In this document: positions 17,035-24,782 of the stretch, one piece after another
How the letters are laid out: every line of letters starts with the position of its first letter
Numbering within the stretch: position 1 is the first letter of the stretch
Assembly: GCA_030145325.1 (NCBI GenBank)
Contig: JAQYVW010000031.1
Coordinates: 1-34,370, forward strand
DNA: 34,370 bases
Direction: 5' to 3'
DNA from: Desulfurivibrionaceae bacterium
Lineage (GTDB): Bacteria > Desulfobacterota > Desulfobulbia > Desulfobulbales > UBA5123
Translations under genes and position numbers: made by a program
The notes under the pieces: generated by a model
Databases searched by the model: none
What the model was told of the DNA's origin: nothing
Seen by the model: only the letters and a program-made list of their open reading frames with translations

Positions 17035-17040
17035 TATAAT
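17035..17040 (+). promoter_or_regulatory. -10 box of the DUF3108 gene
   Basis: A perfect TATAAT lies about 60 bases before the start at 17102. No good -35 stands at 16-18 bases upstream. The box is flanked by TTGCA (17021-17025) and TGCAA (17040-17044), a small inverted repeat that could bind a regulator. An activator-dependent promoter is one reading. Confidence 0.4.
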
Positions 17041-17101
17041 GCAAGGCAAGTGCTAACCGCAGTCGATCTCTCGGTAAGAGTAAATTCAACAGGTGACCTG
17101 T

Positions 17102-17962
17102 ATGTATATCAACTTTTTTCATGATAAAAAAGTTCCGGCAAAACGCAAGGTGTTTTTGCTTTTACTCTTTATCTCTCTATGGTCAATTTTGTCCGTCCTC
17201 AAAGCATCTGCGGCCACCATCCCCGCCGCCGACCATGAACTTTTACAGCAGGCCTACAGTCAAGAAGAAACCCTGCGCTACGAAATTTCATGGCTGGGAG
17301 TCAAGGCTGGAGAACTTTCTATCCATCTCGTGCCGATTAAGGCTGAGCAAGAGCAATTTTCCATCAGGGTAACGGCGCGATCGGCAGGGTTACTGAAGGT
17401 CTTTTATCCGGTGGTCGACAATTTCGAGACCATTGTTACGGGTTTGGCGAGACTACCCACCAGTTATAGCATCGATCAGCACGAAGGGCGTCGGCGCAAT
17501 AAAAAGATAACCACCTACGACCAGCAAGAGGGGATCATCCTTTACACCAGGAACAATGAAACCACCGAAACATATAAGGTCTCCGGGCCGACCTACAACG
17601 AGTTCTCTTCGTTTATGATCATGCGCGCACTTCCACTGGTGGTGGGTAAAAAGTTGATGGTGCCGACCTTTGCCGACCAGAAACGGCACGAAGTGATAGT
17701 TCAGATAGAAAAAAAAGAAAATATCCAGAGCCTTTTCGGAAACATCCAGGCGATCCGGGTTAGGCCACAACTTCCCTTCAAAGGTCTGTACCAAAAAACC
17801 GGTGCGCCGGTCATCTGGCTAAGCGATGATCAAGCTCGCATTCCTCTGCAGATAAAGGCAAAGATCGTGATTGGCTCACTCACCGCCAAACTTGTTGCCT
17901 ATCAGGGGTGGAAGAAGGTTCCGCCCCCCAAACCGACCCGCCTCAACGACAACGATGCATAA
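17102..17962 (+). CDS. DUF3108 exported protein
   Basis: A 286-residue envelope protein of the DUF3108 family, whose function is unknown. A basic N-terminus (KRK, 14-16) and a hydrophobic stretch (17-34), ending in ASAA (35-38), form a signal peptide. The mature part is mostly beta, and the core LRYEISWLGVKAGEL with a C-terminal PLQIKAKIVIGSLTAKL is typical of the family. Relatives are predicted periplasmic or outer-membrane-associated. AGGTGA (17091-17096), five bases before the ATG at 17102, sets the start. Its last 20 bases overlap the end of the convergent alcohol dehydrogenase gene. Confidence 0.82.
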   Translation: MYINFFHDKKVPAKRKVFLLLLFISLWSILSVLKASAATIPAADHELLQQAYSQEETLRYEISWLGVKAGELSIHLVPIKAEQEQFSIRVTARSAGLLKVFYPVVDNFETIVTGLARLPTSYSIDQHEGRRRNKKITTYDQQEGIILYTRNNETTETYKVSGPTYNEFSSFMIMRALPLVVGKKLMVPTFADQKRHEVIVQIEKKENIQSLFGNIQAIRVRPQLPFKGLYQKTGAPVIWLSDDQARIPLQIKAKIVIGSLTAKLVAYQGWKKVPPPKPTRLNDNDA

Positions 17963-19106
17963 TCTCTTCTATGACCGGCTGGGTATAGTCACGCAAACGC
18001 CATAACTTGGCAAGGGGCAAAGCATTTTCGGCGATCTTGGGAATTTCTGAGGCAGGGATAGAAAGCTCTGTAAGGGAGGTTGGACACTGCACCCTTCTCA
18101 ACCAGGCAAGCAATTGATCGATCCCCTGAAGAGCATTGTCCTTTTTGTCACCCTCAGGGATTCCAAAAACCCTTTCGAAAAACAGGCCGACTCGCTCTGG
18201 TTGCTGCTCGGCCTGCCAACTAAGCCAAGCCGGGATGACCACCGCCAAGCCGGCGCCATGGGGCACGTTGTAAAGTGCACTCAACGAATGCTCAATCAAG
18301 TGCATGGGAAAGCCAACCCGACCAAGGCCGGCGGCAGCCCAGCCGTTAAGGGCCAAGGTCGCACACCACATCAGATCGGCGCGGGTGTCGTAATCGGTAG
18401 GCTCAAGCAAGGCCTTTTCGCAAGCAGCGATTACGGTCTGCGCCACCCCCTCCATTAAACGATCTTGAACCGGGGTTTGCCGAGCCTCTTTGTTGCAATA
18501 AAACTCCAATAGATGGGCGATGGTATCCACCGCCCCATAAGCTGTGTAATCTGGCGGCACCGTAAAGGTGGCACCTGGGTCAAGGATCGAGACCACTGGT
18601 TGCAAACGTTTATTGCCAATGCCCATCTTGCGAGCCGATTCTTCGTTGGTCAGAACCATGCCACCGTTCATCTCTGAGCCTGAACCAGCAATGGTCAACA
18701 CGCAAGCAAGGGGCAAGGTCGTCCTAATTCCCTTCTTGCCACGAAAGAATTGCCAAACATCATGTTCAGCAGGCACTCCGGCGCAGATCGCCTTGGCGGA
18801 ATCGATGACGCTGCCGCCCCCCACGGCCAAGACGGCCTCGACCTTTTCCCCTCTTGCCAAGGCAATCCCCTCCCGGACGTGCTTAAGGACGGGATTGGCA
18901 CAAATACCAGAAATTTCAATCACCGCTACCCCGGCTTTAGACAACGACTTCTGTACCAGGCGGTAGATACCATTTTCCTTGCAGCTGCCACCGCCATAGA
19001 CCATCAACACCTTCTTACCGAGCAAGGCGGTTTCCGAACCAATCTGCCCAATTGTGTCCTGTCCAAAGATAATCTTGGTATGATTTTCCAGTACAAAATT
19101 TTCCAT
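17943..19106 (-). CDS. iron-containing alcohol dehydrogenase, YqhD/BDH type
   Basis: NADPH-dependent aldehyde reductase/alcohol dehydrogenase of family III. With the ATG at 19106 the protein has 387 residues, the usual YqhD length, and starts MENFVLENHTKIIFG as the family does; the frame extends 28 codons further upstream but without family similarity. GGGSVIDSAKA (96-106) binds the coenzyme. Metal ligands are D194, H198, H269 and H283. Substrates are likely short-chain or lipid-derived aldehydes, but physiology cannot be read from sequence. It is a single gene, with an inverted repeat about 75 bases upstream of the start. Confidence 0.9.
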   Translation of the reverse strand: MENFVLENHTKIIFGQDTIGQIGSETALLGKKVLMVYGGGSCKENGIYRLVQKSLSKAGVAVIEISGICANPVLKHVREGIALARGEKVEAVLAVGGGSVIDSAKAICAGVPAEHDVWQFFRGKKGIRTTLPLACVLTIAGSGSEMNGGMVLTNEESARKMGIGNKRLQPVVSILDPGATFTVPPDYTAYGAVDTIAHLLEFYCNKEARQTPVQDRLMEGVAQTVIAACEKALLEPTDYDTRADLMWCATLALNGWAAAGLGRVGFPMHLIEHSLSALYNVPHGAGLAVVIPAWLSWQAEQQPERVGLFFERVFGIPEGDKKDNALQGIDQLLAWLRRVQCPTSLTELSIPASEIPKIAENALPLAKLWRLRDYTQPVIEEIMHRCR

Positions 19107-19177
19107 AGCAATCAAAGTAATCCGTTCAGAACGAAGCGCCCAAAGACGCGCTGAAAAAACCTTTCGCCAACCAAATT

Positions 19178-19208
19178 TTAGCAATTTCACTTTACAGTAT
19201 ATTGCTAA
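19178..19208. promoter_or_regulatory. inverted repeat upstream of the alcohol dehydrogenase
   Basis: TTAGCAAT (19178-19185) and ATTGCTAA (19201-19208) are perfect eight-base inverted arms separated by 15 bases. The arm centres lie 23 bases apart, close to two helical turns, as in many dimeric operator sites. It is in the noncoding region before the minus-strand dehydrogenase gene. No regulator gene is adjacent. Confidence 0.35.
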
Positions 19209-19367
19209 TGTGCCATCCTAACAAAAGTATGAGTTTCACGATAAGAAGAAATTTAAGCGCAAGCCCAAAAGGACATTCCGCGCCTGGTCGCAAACAACAT
19301 CCTTCATCACCAAACAACAACTTAACTAACTGACCTTGCTTACCAACACTTCTGGGAAAATACTGCC

Positions 19368-19823
19368 TTGTTATTAACCGCTGCCGACGTTACAGACTAC
19401 CACAACCTGTTCAATTCTGCGGAGCATGAAATCTCCATTCTCACCGGCAAGAGCGATATGAAATACGCAGATGATTTTATTACTGCGGCCTGCAATTTTT
19501 CCAGGCAACCGGGTAGCAAACTAACCATTGCCTGCCAATGCGGTGAAGGGCTGAAACAATGCCCTATAATCATGGCAATACTTAACGCCCCGGAACGACA
19601 GGGTGAAATTATGCTGTATGATGCCCATGCCTTTCAGGGTGAACCCTACTTTACCTTATTTGACAAATCGGCTTACCGAATGGAAGACCCTGCTCTTTTC
19701 GAAACAATTCTGGACAATGCCGACCAAGCTGAAACCACCAGACTGTATGAACAATTTCAGCAAATTCTTGCCCAGTCGACATTAACAGCGAGTTGCCCAC
19801 CACCGACCATGGCCAACAACTAA
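19368..19823 (+). CDS. orphan protein of unknown function
   Basis: A 151-residue soluble protein that I do not recognise. It looks alpha/beta: an N-terminal part with ISILTGKSDMKYADDFI, a strand-like KLTIACQCGEG with two cysteines, and then LYDAHAFQGEPYFTLFDKSAYRME followed by a helical end. The pattern of strand, small loop and 'DKSAYRME' is reminiscent of half of a phospholipase-D-like fold, but there is no HKD motif, so this is only a guess. The frame starts with TTG at 19368 after a distant GGGA; an ATG at 19458 (residue 31) would remove the first strand. It is a single gene, convergent with the membrane protein at 19854. Confidence 0.6.
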   Translation: MLLTAADVTDYHNLFNSAEHEISILTGKSDMKYADDFITAACNFSRQPGSKLTIACQCGEGLKQCPIIMAILNAPERQGEIMLYDAHAFQGEPYFTLFDKSAYRMEDPALFETILDNADQAETTRLYEQFQQILAQSTLTASCPPPTMANN

Positions 19824-19853
19824 AAAGAAAAGCCCAACGACCTTGCCGCTACC

Positions 19854-20306
19854 TCACTTCTTCGCTTTCCCTTTTCCGACCCAATGGGCAAGGGCGGGGA
19901 AAACGGCGGCAATCTCTTGCCGAAACCACTGCCACAACTCCGGGTTCTGATCCAGGAGAATAATCAATCGGTTGCGAATCACCTGGCGATGCTGCCAATC
20001 CTCGGCAACGGAAGATGCTTCCGCAAGCAATTGCTCAACCTCACGGCACAATTCAGGGGGCGGGGCATCTTCTTCACCCCCACATGGAAAGGAAGCGGCC
20101 AGGCGCTCAAACTCCAGGTACCGCTTCCCGAAGCGGCGGATAACAATGACCACCATCCCACCTGCAAAGGCTAACAACAAATAATCGTAACGTTGTTGCA
20201 CCAAGCCCAACAAGGTGGCGACAAGGAACACAACCACCACCATCAAATAAAAAACAAAAAACAAGCGTCTGATTATCTCGTCAGGAGGATTTATCTCACG
20301 ATGCAT
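19854..20306 (-). CDS. small membrane protein of unknown function
   Basis: A 150-residue protein with two adjacent membrane helices (about 15-36 and 41-57) joined by a short polar loop. A basic stretch RRFGKRYLEFER follows, then a cytoplasmic, charged helical tail of about 75 residues. No motif is recognised. It is 30 bases from the convergent orphan at 19368-19823 and divergent from the flavoprotein gene at 20431. Confidence 0.6.
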   Translation of the reverse strand: MHREINPPDEIIRRLFFVFYLMVVVVFLVATLLGLVQQRYDYLLLAFAGGMVVIVIRRFGKRYLEFERLAASFPCGGEEDAPPPELCREVEQLLAEASSVAEDWQHRQVIRNRLIILLDQNPELWQWFRQEIAAVFPALAHWVGKGKAKK

Positions 20307-20430
20307 CTCATTGCAGCCTTATCTGAAAATTGCGACAACAAGATGATGAATACGGTTGCACAAAATCGTCGTCGCCGTTAAACCTCTTCACAAAATTCTA
20401 TTCTATTTGCCATCTATTGGGGAGGAGTTA

Positions 20431-21087
20431 ATGAAAGTTCTTGGCGTATCCGGTTCACCGATCAAAAACAGCAACACCGACCGGGCTCTAAAAATCGTCC
20501 TGGCGGCCACGGGTGCCAAAAAAACCGAATTCATCAAACTTAGCGACCACACCGTGGCTCCCTGTGACGCCTGCCTGGGTTGCGTAGAAACCAATCGTTG
20601 CGTCATCAAGGATGATGGCGTGGCTTTGGCCGAAAAGGCTTATAAGGCCGATGCTCTGATCATTGCCGGTTATACGCCTTACTCTTCCCTGGACAGCCGC
20701 ACCAAGGCCTTTATGGAACGTCTCTACCCCTTGCGCCATCGCCATGGCTTGATGGCGGGCAAACCAGGGGCGGCAATCATAACCAGCGCCGTCCCTGACA
20801 GCACGCCAGGGATGCCGCCTGCCGCAAAAAACGGCATTCAGGCCATCCAAAACTTTATGATGGAAGAGGGGATGAATTTCGTTGGCGCTGTTTCCATTCT
20901 CGGCAATGTTCCATGCATTAAATGCGGTGATGAAGGGCAATGCCGGATGTCCGGTCTAAAAATGATTCATGGTCCTGACGCCACAATGGCAAGCGTTGGC
21001 ATTAATGCTCTGGAAAATGACCCGGCAACAGTTGCCCTCCTGCAAAGGCTGGGAGAGGATCTTGCCGATAACTTTTACGGAAGATGA
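20431..21087 (+). CDS. NADPH-dependent FMN reductase / iron-sulfur flavoprotein family
   Basis: A 218-residue flavodoxin-fold oxidoreductase. MKVLGVSGSPIKNSNTD is the FMN phosphate-binding loop. CDACLGC followed by a fourth cysteine six residues later gives the compact C-x2-C-x2-C-x5-C pattern that holds a [4Fe-4S] cluster in archaeal and bacterial iron-sulfur flavoproteins. A second group, CIKCGDEGQC, lies near the C-terminus. The ATG at 20431 has GGAGGAG at 20421-20427; the frame extends 25 codons upstream without similarity. The family passes electrons from ferredoxin or NAD(P)H to varied acceptors, and the substrate here is unknown. Confidence 0.85.
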   Translation: MKVLGVSGSPIKNSNTDRALKIVLAATGAKKTEFIKLSDHTVAPCDACLGCVETNRCVIKDDGVALAEKAYKADALIIAGYTPYSSLDSRTKAFMERLYPLRHRHGLMAGKPGAAIITSAVPDSTPGMPPAAKNGIQAIQNFMMEEGMNFVGAVSILGNVPCIKCGDEGQCRMSGLKMIHGPDATMASVGINALENDPATVALLQRLGEDLADNFYGR

Positions 21088-21099
21088 TCCGTAAATAGA

Positions 21100-21900
21100 C
21101 TATAGGTTTCGGCAGAGAATGGTCGCGGTCAAAAAACCAATGACAAACGCTAACGGGGCCAGCCAACTCGTAAGACGCAAAGCCTTCTTTTTGAGACTGT
21201 ATTCGGCAGTGGCATCACGACCAACAAATAGATACCCCTTGGGATTACCCTGACCATCATTGATAATATTGGTACTGGTAGCAACAAACCGCCATTGATT
21301 ATCGGGATGACGAATCTTTAGCGGCTTTTCTTGGATGATCTTTTTGTGGGTGAGCTGATCAAGAAAAAGCCTATATGACGCCTGATCCTCATAGATATCG
21401 TGCAGTAACACATTCTGCATCTCTTCCCAGGTACGGCCATAGAGTTTCTCCGCCGCCTTGTTCCAGGCCAGAACCCGGAACTGGTCACTGGTTAACACCA
21501 CCGCATCAGGCAATAGGTCGCAGAATTCTCGCAGTCCATGAAGAATGGTGGTGGTTTCGTACAGCCGCTGGGCAAGCTCAATGGACAGCTTCGAGGCCAC
21601 CGAGGGAAACTCCTCCAAAAATTCGTTGATCCGATCACAGGGGATCCGCACCGCCGTTACCGTGGTGTGAGCGCGCACCGTGGCCGTGCGTTTATGGCGC
21701 AGGAGGAATGACATCTCACCAAAAAGCGCCCCTGGTTCACCTATCTCGGCAAGTGGTGTTTCACCCTTAAAAACCGTGATCCGTCCAGAAATCAGGATAT
21801 AAAGATCCTGGCTCTCATCGCCTTCAATAAAAACCGGCTCGCCAGCGGCATAATCCTGAAAATACTTTTTCAGACCTGCCTGTTGAATAACATCCTTCAT
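21100..21900 (-). CDS. cNMP-binding / PAS protein with C-terminal membrane anchor
   Basis: A 266-residue signalling protein. A cyclic-nucleotide-binding domain (about 15-105) has a complete phosphate-binding cassette, GALFGEMSFLL with R71-T72-A73. A PAS domain (about 125-235) contains LAWNKAAEKLYGRTWEEM and ends in GRDATAEYSLKKKAL. One membrane helix (246-262) closes the protein. There is no DNA-binding, kinase, GGDEF or methyl-accepting domain, so no output is visible. It may act through a partner or hold the sensor at the membrane. It converges with the flavoprotein gene, 12 bases between stops. Confidence 0.8.
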   Translation of the reverse strand: MKDVIQQAGLKKYFQDYAAGEPVFIEGDESQDLYILISGRITVFKGETPLAEIGEPGALFGEMSFLLRHKRTATVRAHTTVTAVRIPCDRINEFLEEFPSVASKLSIELAQRLYETTTILHGLREFCDLLPDAVVLTSDQFRVLAWNKAAEKLYGRTWEEMQNVLLHDIYEDQASYRLFLDQLTHKKIIQEKPLKIRHPDNQWRFVATSTNIINDGQGNPKGYLFVGRDATAEYSLKKKALRLTSWLAPLAFVIGFLTATILCRNL

Positions 21901-22214
21901 TGCTCAGTAACCGTTCTTGTCTAAATGATCTTTACTTCTGCCCCTACACAACAAAATCATTCATAAAATTAACATATTGCAGCACTGAAAACAAATTTCC
22001 TTTTTGAAAACTGATTACCACTGAACTGCAGCCAAGATTGTTGGCCTTTAACCTTAAAAGATTTTTCCCATTGGCTCGCAACCGAGCACCGGAAAAGATG
22101 ACGAAAAGGAGCACAAGGTAAGCGGAGCTGGTAATGGCGTAGACTACGACTGTTTACGTTTACCGAAGGCGGGCGAGTTTTTTTGATCCCGGCAACTTTG
22201 CGGAACAGAGGGAA
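21901..22214. other. intergenic region with structured, possibly repeated element
   Basis: A 314-base gap. The first 110 bases are AT-rich and would hold the promoter of the cNMP/PAS gene. From about 22014 the composition changes. There is a 22-base match to 30709-30730, a GCCAA/TTGGC inverted repeat (22031-22045), a hairpin GCTCG-CAAC-CGAGC (22074-22087), GTAG-A-CTAC, and a T7 run at 22171. Two short overlapping frames are open through 22058-22180, but neither has a start and ribosome binding site. It looks like a noncoding or repeat-derived element rather than a gene. Confidence 0.4.
22014..22035 (+). repeat. dispersed 22-base repeat, copy 1
   Basis: Bases 22014-22035 match 30709-30730 at 21 of 22 positions (single G/T difference). 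Both copies lie in intergenic DNA on the same strand, each next to an inverted repeat built on its CAGCCAA end. No third copy was seen in the window. Confidence 0.5.
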
Positions 22215-23084
22215 TTAACCGGAGAGATGGGCAGAGACAAGATTGGTGAGACGAACGAAATCCTCAACCCCTAACCGTTCAGCTCGAGTCCGAGGATCGA
22301 TATCAGCGCGGTGAAGAATCTCTGCCACCGTTGCCTTGCCGCACCCAGCCAGGGCAGTGGCAAAAAGAGAATTGAGCAAGGTTTTACGGCGTTGCTGAAA
22401 AGCCCCCTTCACCAGTTGCCGCAAAAGGGCGGAATCGTGGGCAGGCAGCGCCTGCACCCGGCTCGGCACCGGATCAAAAACAATCTTCACCACCTGGGAA
22501 TCCACCTTGGGGCGGGGATGAAACTGCTCTGGGCCAACGGTAAGCAAAGTCTTCACCGAAGCGCAGGCGCCAAGGAGCACCGACAGAATCCCATACTCTT
22601 TGGTGCCGACCGGGGCCGTCAACCGTTGCGCAACCTCTTTTTGCAACATCAACGTCGCCCAACCCATCACCGGTTGGTTGTCAAGGAGCTTAAAGAGGAG
22701 AGGATTAGAAATGGAATAGGGCAGATTGGCCATGATCTTGAGCCTGCCGCCACACCTTGCCGCCAGATCGACAAAATCAGCCTTCAAAAGATCCTGATGG
22801 ATCAACTCAACATTCCCGGGAAGGTTGCCGCTCTCGCGCTGCCACTTGATGATCCCGGCATCAAGCTCAATGCCGATCACCTTTTTGACCCTTGCCGCCA
22901 AAGGAATGGTCAACGAACCAAGGCCAACCCCAAGCTCCACCACCGTTTCTTCGCTATCAACCTCGGCACGGTCCACAATCAAGGCCGGAGTTTGTTTATG
23001 AATCAGGAAATTCTGCCCAAGCTTCTTATTGGGAGCAAGGTTACGCTCTTTGAGGATTTCCTTGATGGTATAGCTGTCTGGCAT
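22215..23084 (-). CDS. rsmA: 16S rRNA (adenine1518/1519-N6)-dimethyltransferase RsmA (KsgA)
   Basis: Dimethylates two adjacent adenines in helix 45 of 16S rRNA during small-subunit maturation. The 289-residue protein has KKLGQNFL near residue 20, the SAM loop ELGVGLGSLT (50-59) and the catalytic NLPYSISNP (120-128). A C-terminal helical domain contains FQQRRKTLLNSL. It follows the DUF2062 gene by six bases in a tsaD-DUF2062-rsmA unit. Confidence 0.96.
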   Translation of the reverse strand: MPDSYTIKEILKERNLAPNKKLGQNFLIHKQTPALIVDRAEVDSEETVVELGVGLGSLTIPLAARVKKVIGIELDAGIIKWQRESGNLPGNVELIHQDLLKADFVDLAARCGGRLKIMANLPYSISNPLLFKLLDNQPVMGWATLMLQKEVAQRLTAPVGTKEYGILSVLLGACASVKTLLTVGPEQFHPRPKVDSQVVKIVFDPVPSRVQALPAHDSALLRQLVKGAFQQRRKTLLNSLFATALAGCGKATVAEILHRADIDPRTRAERLGVEDFVRLTNLVSAHLSG

Positions 23085-23090
23085 AAGTGA

Positions 23091-23597
23091 TTACCGCAAG
23101 ATATGTTTTTGCCGTTTTTTACGCTGAATGGCGTCAAAAAAACGGTGGGAAAGAAAATAGCCCATAAGCCCCACCGGCAAGGCAAGAATAAATCCTCCGA
23201 GCAACAGGGTGAGCAACGCTTCACGACCAAGATGAATCACCGCCGTCATGCTCTCCATAAACCCGGCATCAGAAAGCACCAGCTCCATGACCGATTTGAT
23301 GTGTTCCCATGAGATATGCGTACCGGTGAGCCAGGCCCCAACCCTCCAGGAGAGATAATAGGTGGGCGGAATGGTAAGAGGATTTGAAACAGCCACGCTG
23401 GCCAACAGGCCAGCAATCTTGCTGCTCCGGGTAACAAAGGTAACAAAAAGGATCAGCACGGTGTGCAAGGGGATGGTGGGGGTAATACCAACGAAAAGAC
23501 CCAACCCCACCCCCCGGGCAAGCTCCGCCGGCTCCCCCTTAAGACGGACAAACTTTAAATAGTAGTAACGATAGGTGCGTTGCGGTTCCAGTTTCAA
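23091..23597 (-). CDS. DUF2062 membrane protein
   Basis: A 168-residue integral membrane protein of the DUF2062 family, function unknown. It has the family start with GLGLFVGITPTIPLHT, SNPLTIPPTYYLSWRVG in the middle, and about three hydrophobic segments. The start is a TTG at 23597, supported by AGAGG about seven bases upstream. It lies 12 bases after tsaD and six before rsmA. Confidence 0.88.
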   Translation of the reverse strand: MKLEPQRTYRYYYLKFVRLKGEPAELARGVGLGLFVGITPTIPLHTVLILFVTFVTRSSKIAGLLASVAVSNPLTIPPTYYLSWRVGAWLTGTHISWEHIKSVMELVLSDAGFMESMTAVIHLGREALLTLLLGGFILALPVGLMGYFLSHRFFDAIQRKKRQKHILR

Positions 23598-23609
23598 CGG
23601 TAGCCTCTC

Positions 23610-24617
23610 TTATATAGCCACGCGGGAGTAAACATCCATCTCATAATCATACCCACCCTCTCCGGCCAAAAACCGATGATAACCAGCCAGGGCGATCATT
23701 GCGCCATTATCTGTGCAAAAACGTGGTGCGGGCATATACACCTCAATATTTTGCTCCTTACCTCGCCGCGCCATCTCGGCTCGTAAACGGCCATTGGCGG
23801 CAACCCCGCCAGCAAGGACAATTCGATCAATATTTTCTCTCTTGGCGGCCCGAATGCCCTTTTCTACCAGCACATCAACCACCGCCTCTTGAAAGGAGGC
23901 GCAGATATCAGCCTGCGGCAACACCCTTTCTCCTTTTTGCCGGTGTTTATGGACAAAATTTACCACCGCCGTCTTCAAACCGCTAAAGCTGAAGTCAAGA
24001 CTGTCAGGAGTAAGCCAGGCTCGTGGGAAGGAAATAGCATCCCCCCTCCCCTCCTCGGCAAGCTTACCGATCACCGGCCCACCAGGATAGGCAAGCCCCA
24101 GCAGCTTGGCCACCTTGTCAAAAGCTTCACCGGCAGCGTCATCGCGGGTTCGGCCAAGGAGCAAATACTCTTTGGCGCTGTTGACCCGAAAAATGCTTGA
24201 ATGACCGCCGGAAGCGACAACGGCAATGTAAGGAAAAGCGGGACGATGCTGGCCAAGGAATACCGAGAGAAGGTGACCATTCATATGATCAACGCCCACA
24301 TAAGGAATCTTGCGGACAAAAGAAACCGCTTTGGCAAAGGAGAGCCCCACCAGCAACGAACCGATCAGCCCTGGCCCTTGCGTAACCGCAATCCCGTCAA
24401 TATCTGCAAGGGTAACCCCGGCCTGGCTCAACGCTTCTTCCACCACCGGATAGATCGCCTCAAGGTGCATCCTCGATGCCAGCTCCGGCACTACCCCACC
24501 ATACTTGGCGTGGGTCGCCACCTGGGTATTGATAACATCAGCCAGGAGCTCTTCACCGTCGGCAAGGACAGCGGCAGCGGTTTCATCACAGGAGCTTTCA
24601 ATTCCAAGTATCAACAT
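23610..24617 (-). CDS. tsaD: tRNA N6-adenosine threonylcarbamoyltransferase TsaD
   Basis: Transfers threonylcarbamoyl to A37 of tRNAs that read ANN codons, acting with TsaB/TsaE. The 335-residue protein begins with the ASKHA strand ILGIESSCDETA. It has the metal-binding H111 and H115 in DHMNGH, VASGGHSS, and VLAGGVAANGRLR. It is the first gene of a three-gene unit with DUF2062 and rsmA, divergent from moaA with a 165-base gap. Confidence 0.97.
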   Translation of the reverse strand: MLILGIESSCDETAAAVLADGEELLADVINTQVATHAKYGGVVPELASRMHLEAIYPVVEEALSQAGVTLADIDGIAVTQGPGLIGSLLVGLSFAKAVSFVRKIPYVGVDHMNGHLLSVFLGQHRPAFPYIAVVASGGHSSIFRVNSAKEYLLLGRTRDDAAGEAFDKVAKLLGLAYPGGPVIGKLAEEGRGDAISFPRAWLTPDSLDFSFSGLKTAVVNFVHKHRQKGERVLPQADICASFQEAVVDVLVEKGIRAAKRENIDRIVLAGGVAANGRLRAEMARRGKEQNIEVYMPAPRFCTDNGAMIALAGYHRFLAGEGGYDYEMDVYSRVAI

Positions 24618-24782
24618 ATTTTTTGTTTTTTTACCCTTATAAATACCGCCACCGACCAGGGCCAGACGGATATGTTCCTTGACGAAAAGGCATCGTCCCC
24701 GTAAATTATTTACTTAGTCGGACAAGAGTAACCGGGATTCCCCCAACCAATAATTCCCACCCAAACTTACAGACCCCACCCC

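Noticed and set aside
19229-19333. 34-codon plus-strand frame before the orphan at 19368
   Set aside because: Low-complexity peptide rich in N, S, P and basic residues, no Shine-Dalgarno.
22311-23090. 259-codon plus-strand frame
   Set aside because: Antisense to rsmA over almost its full length; arises from third-position bias of the real gene.
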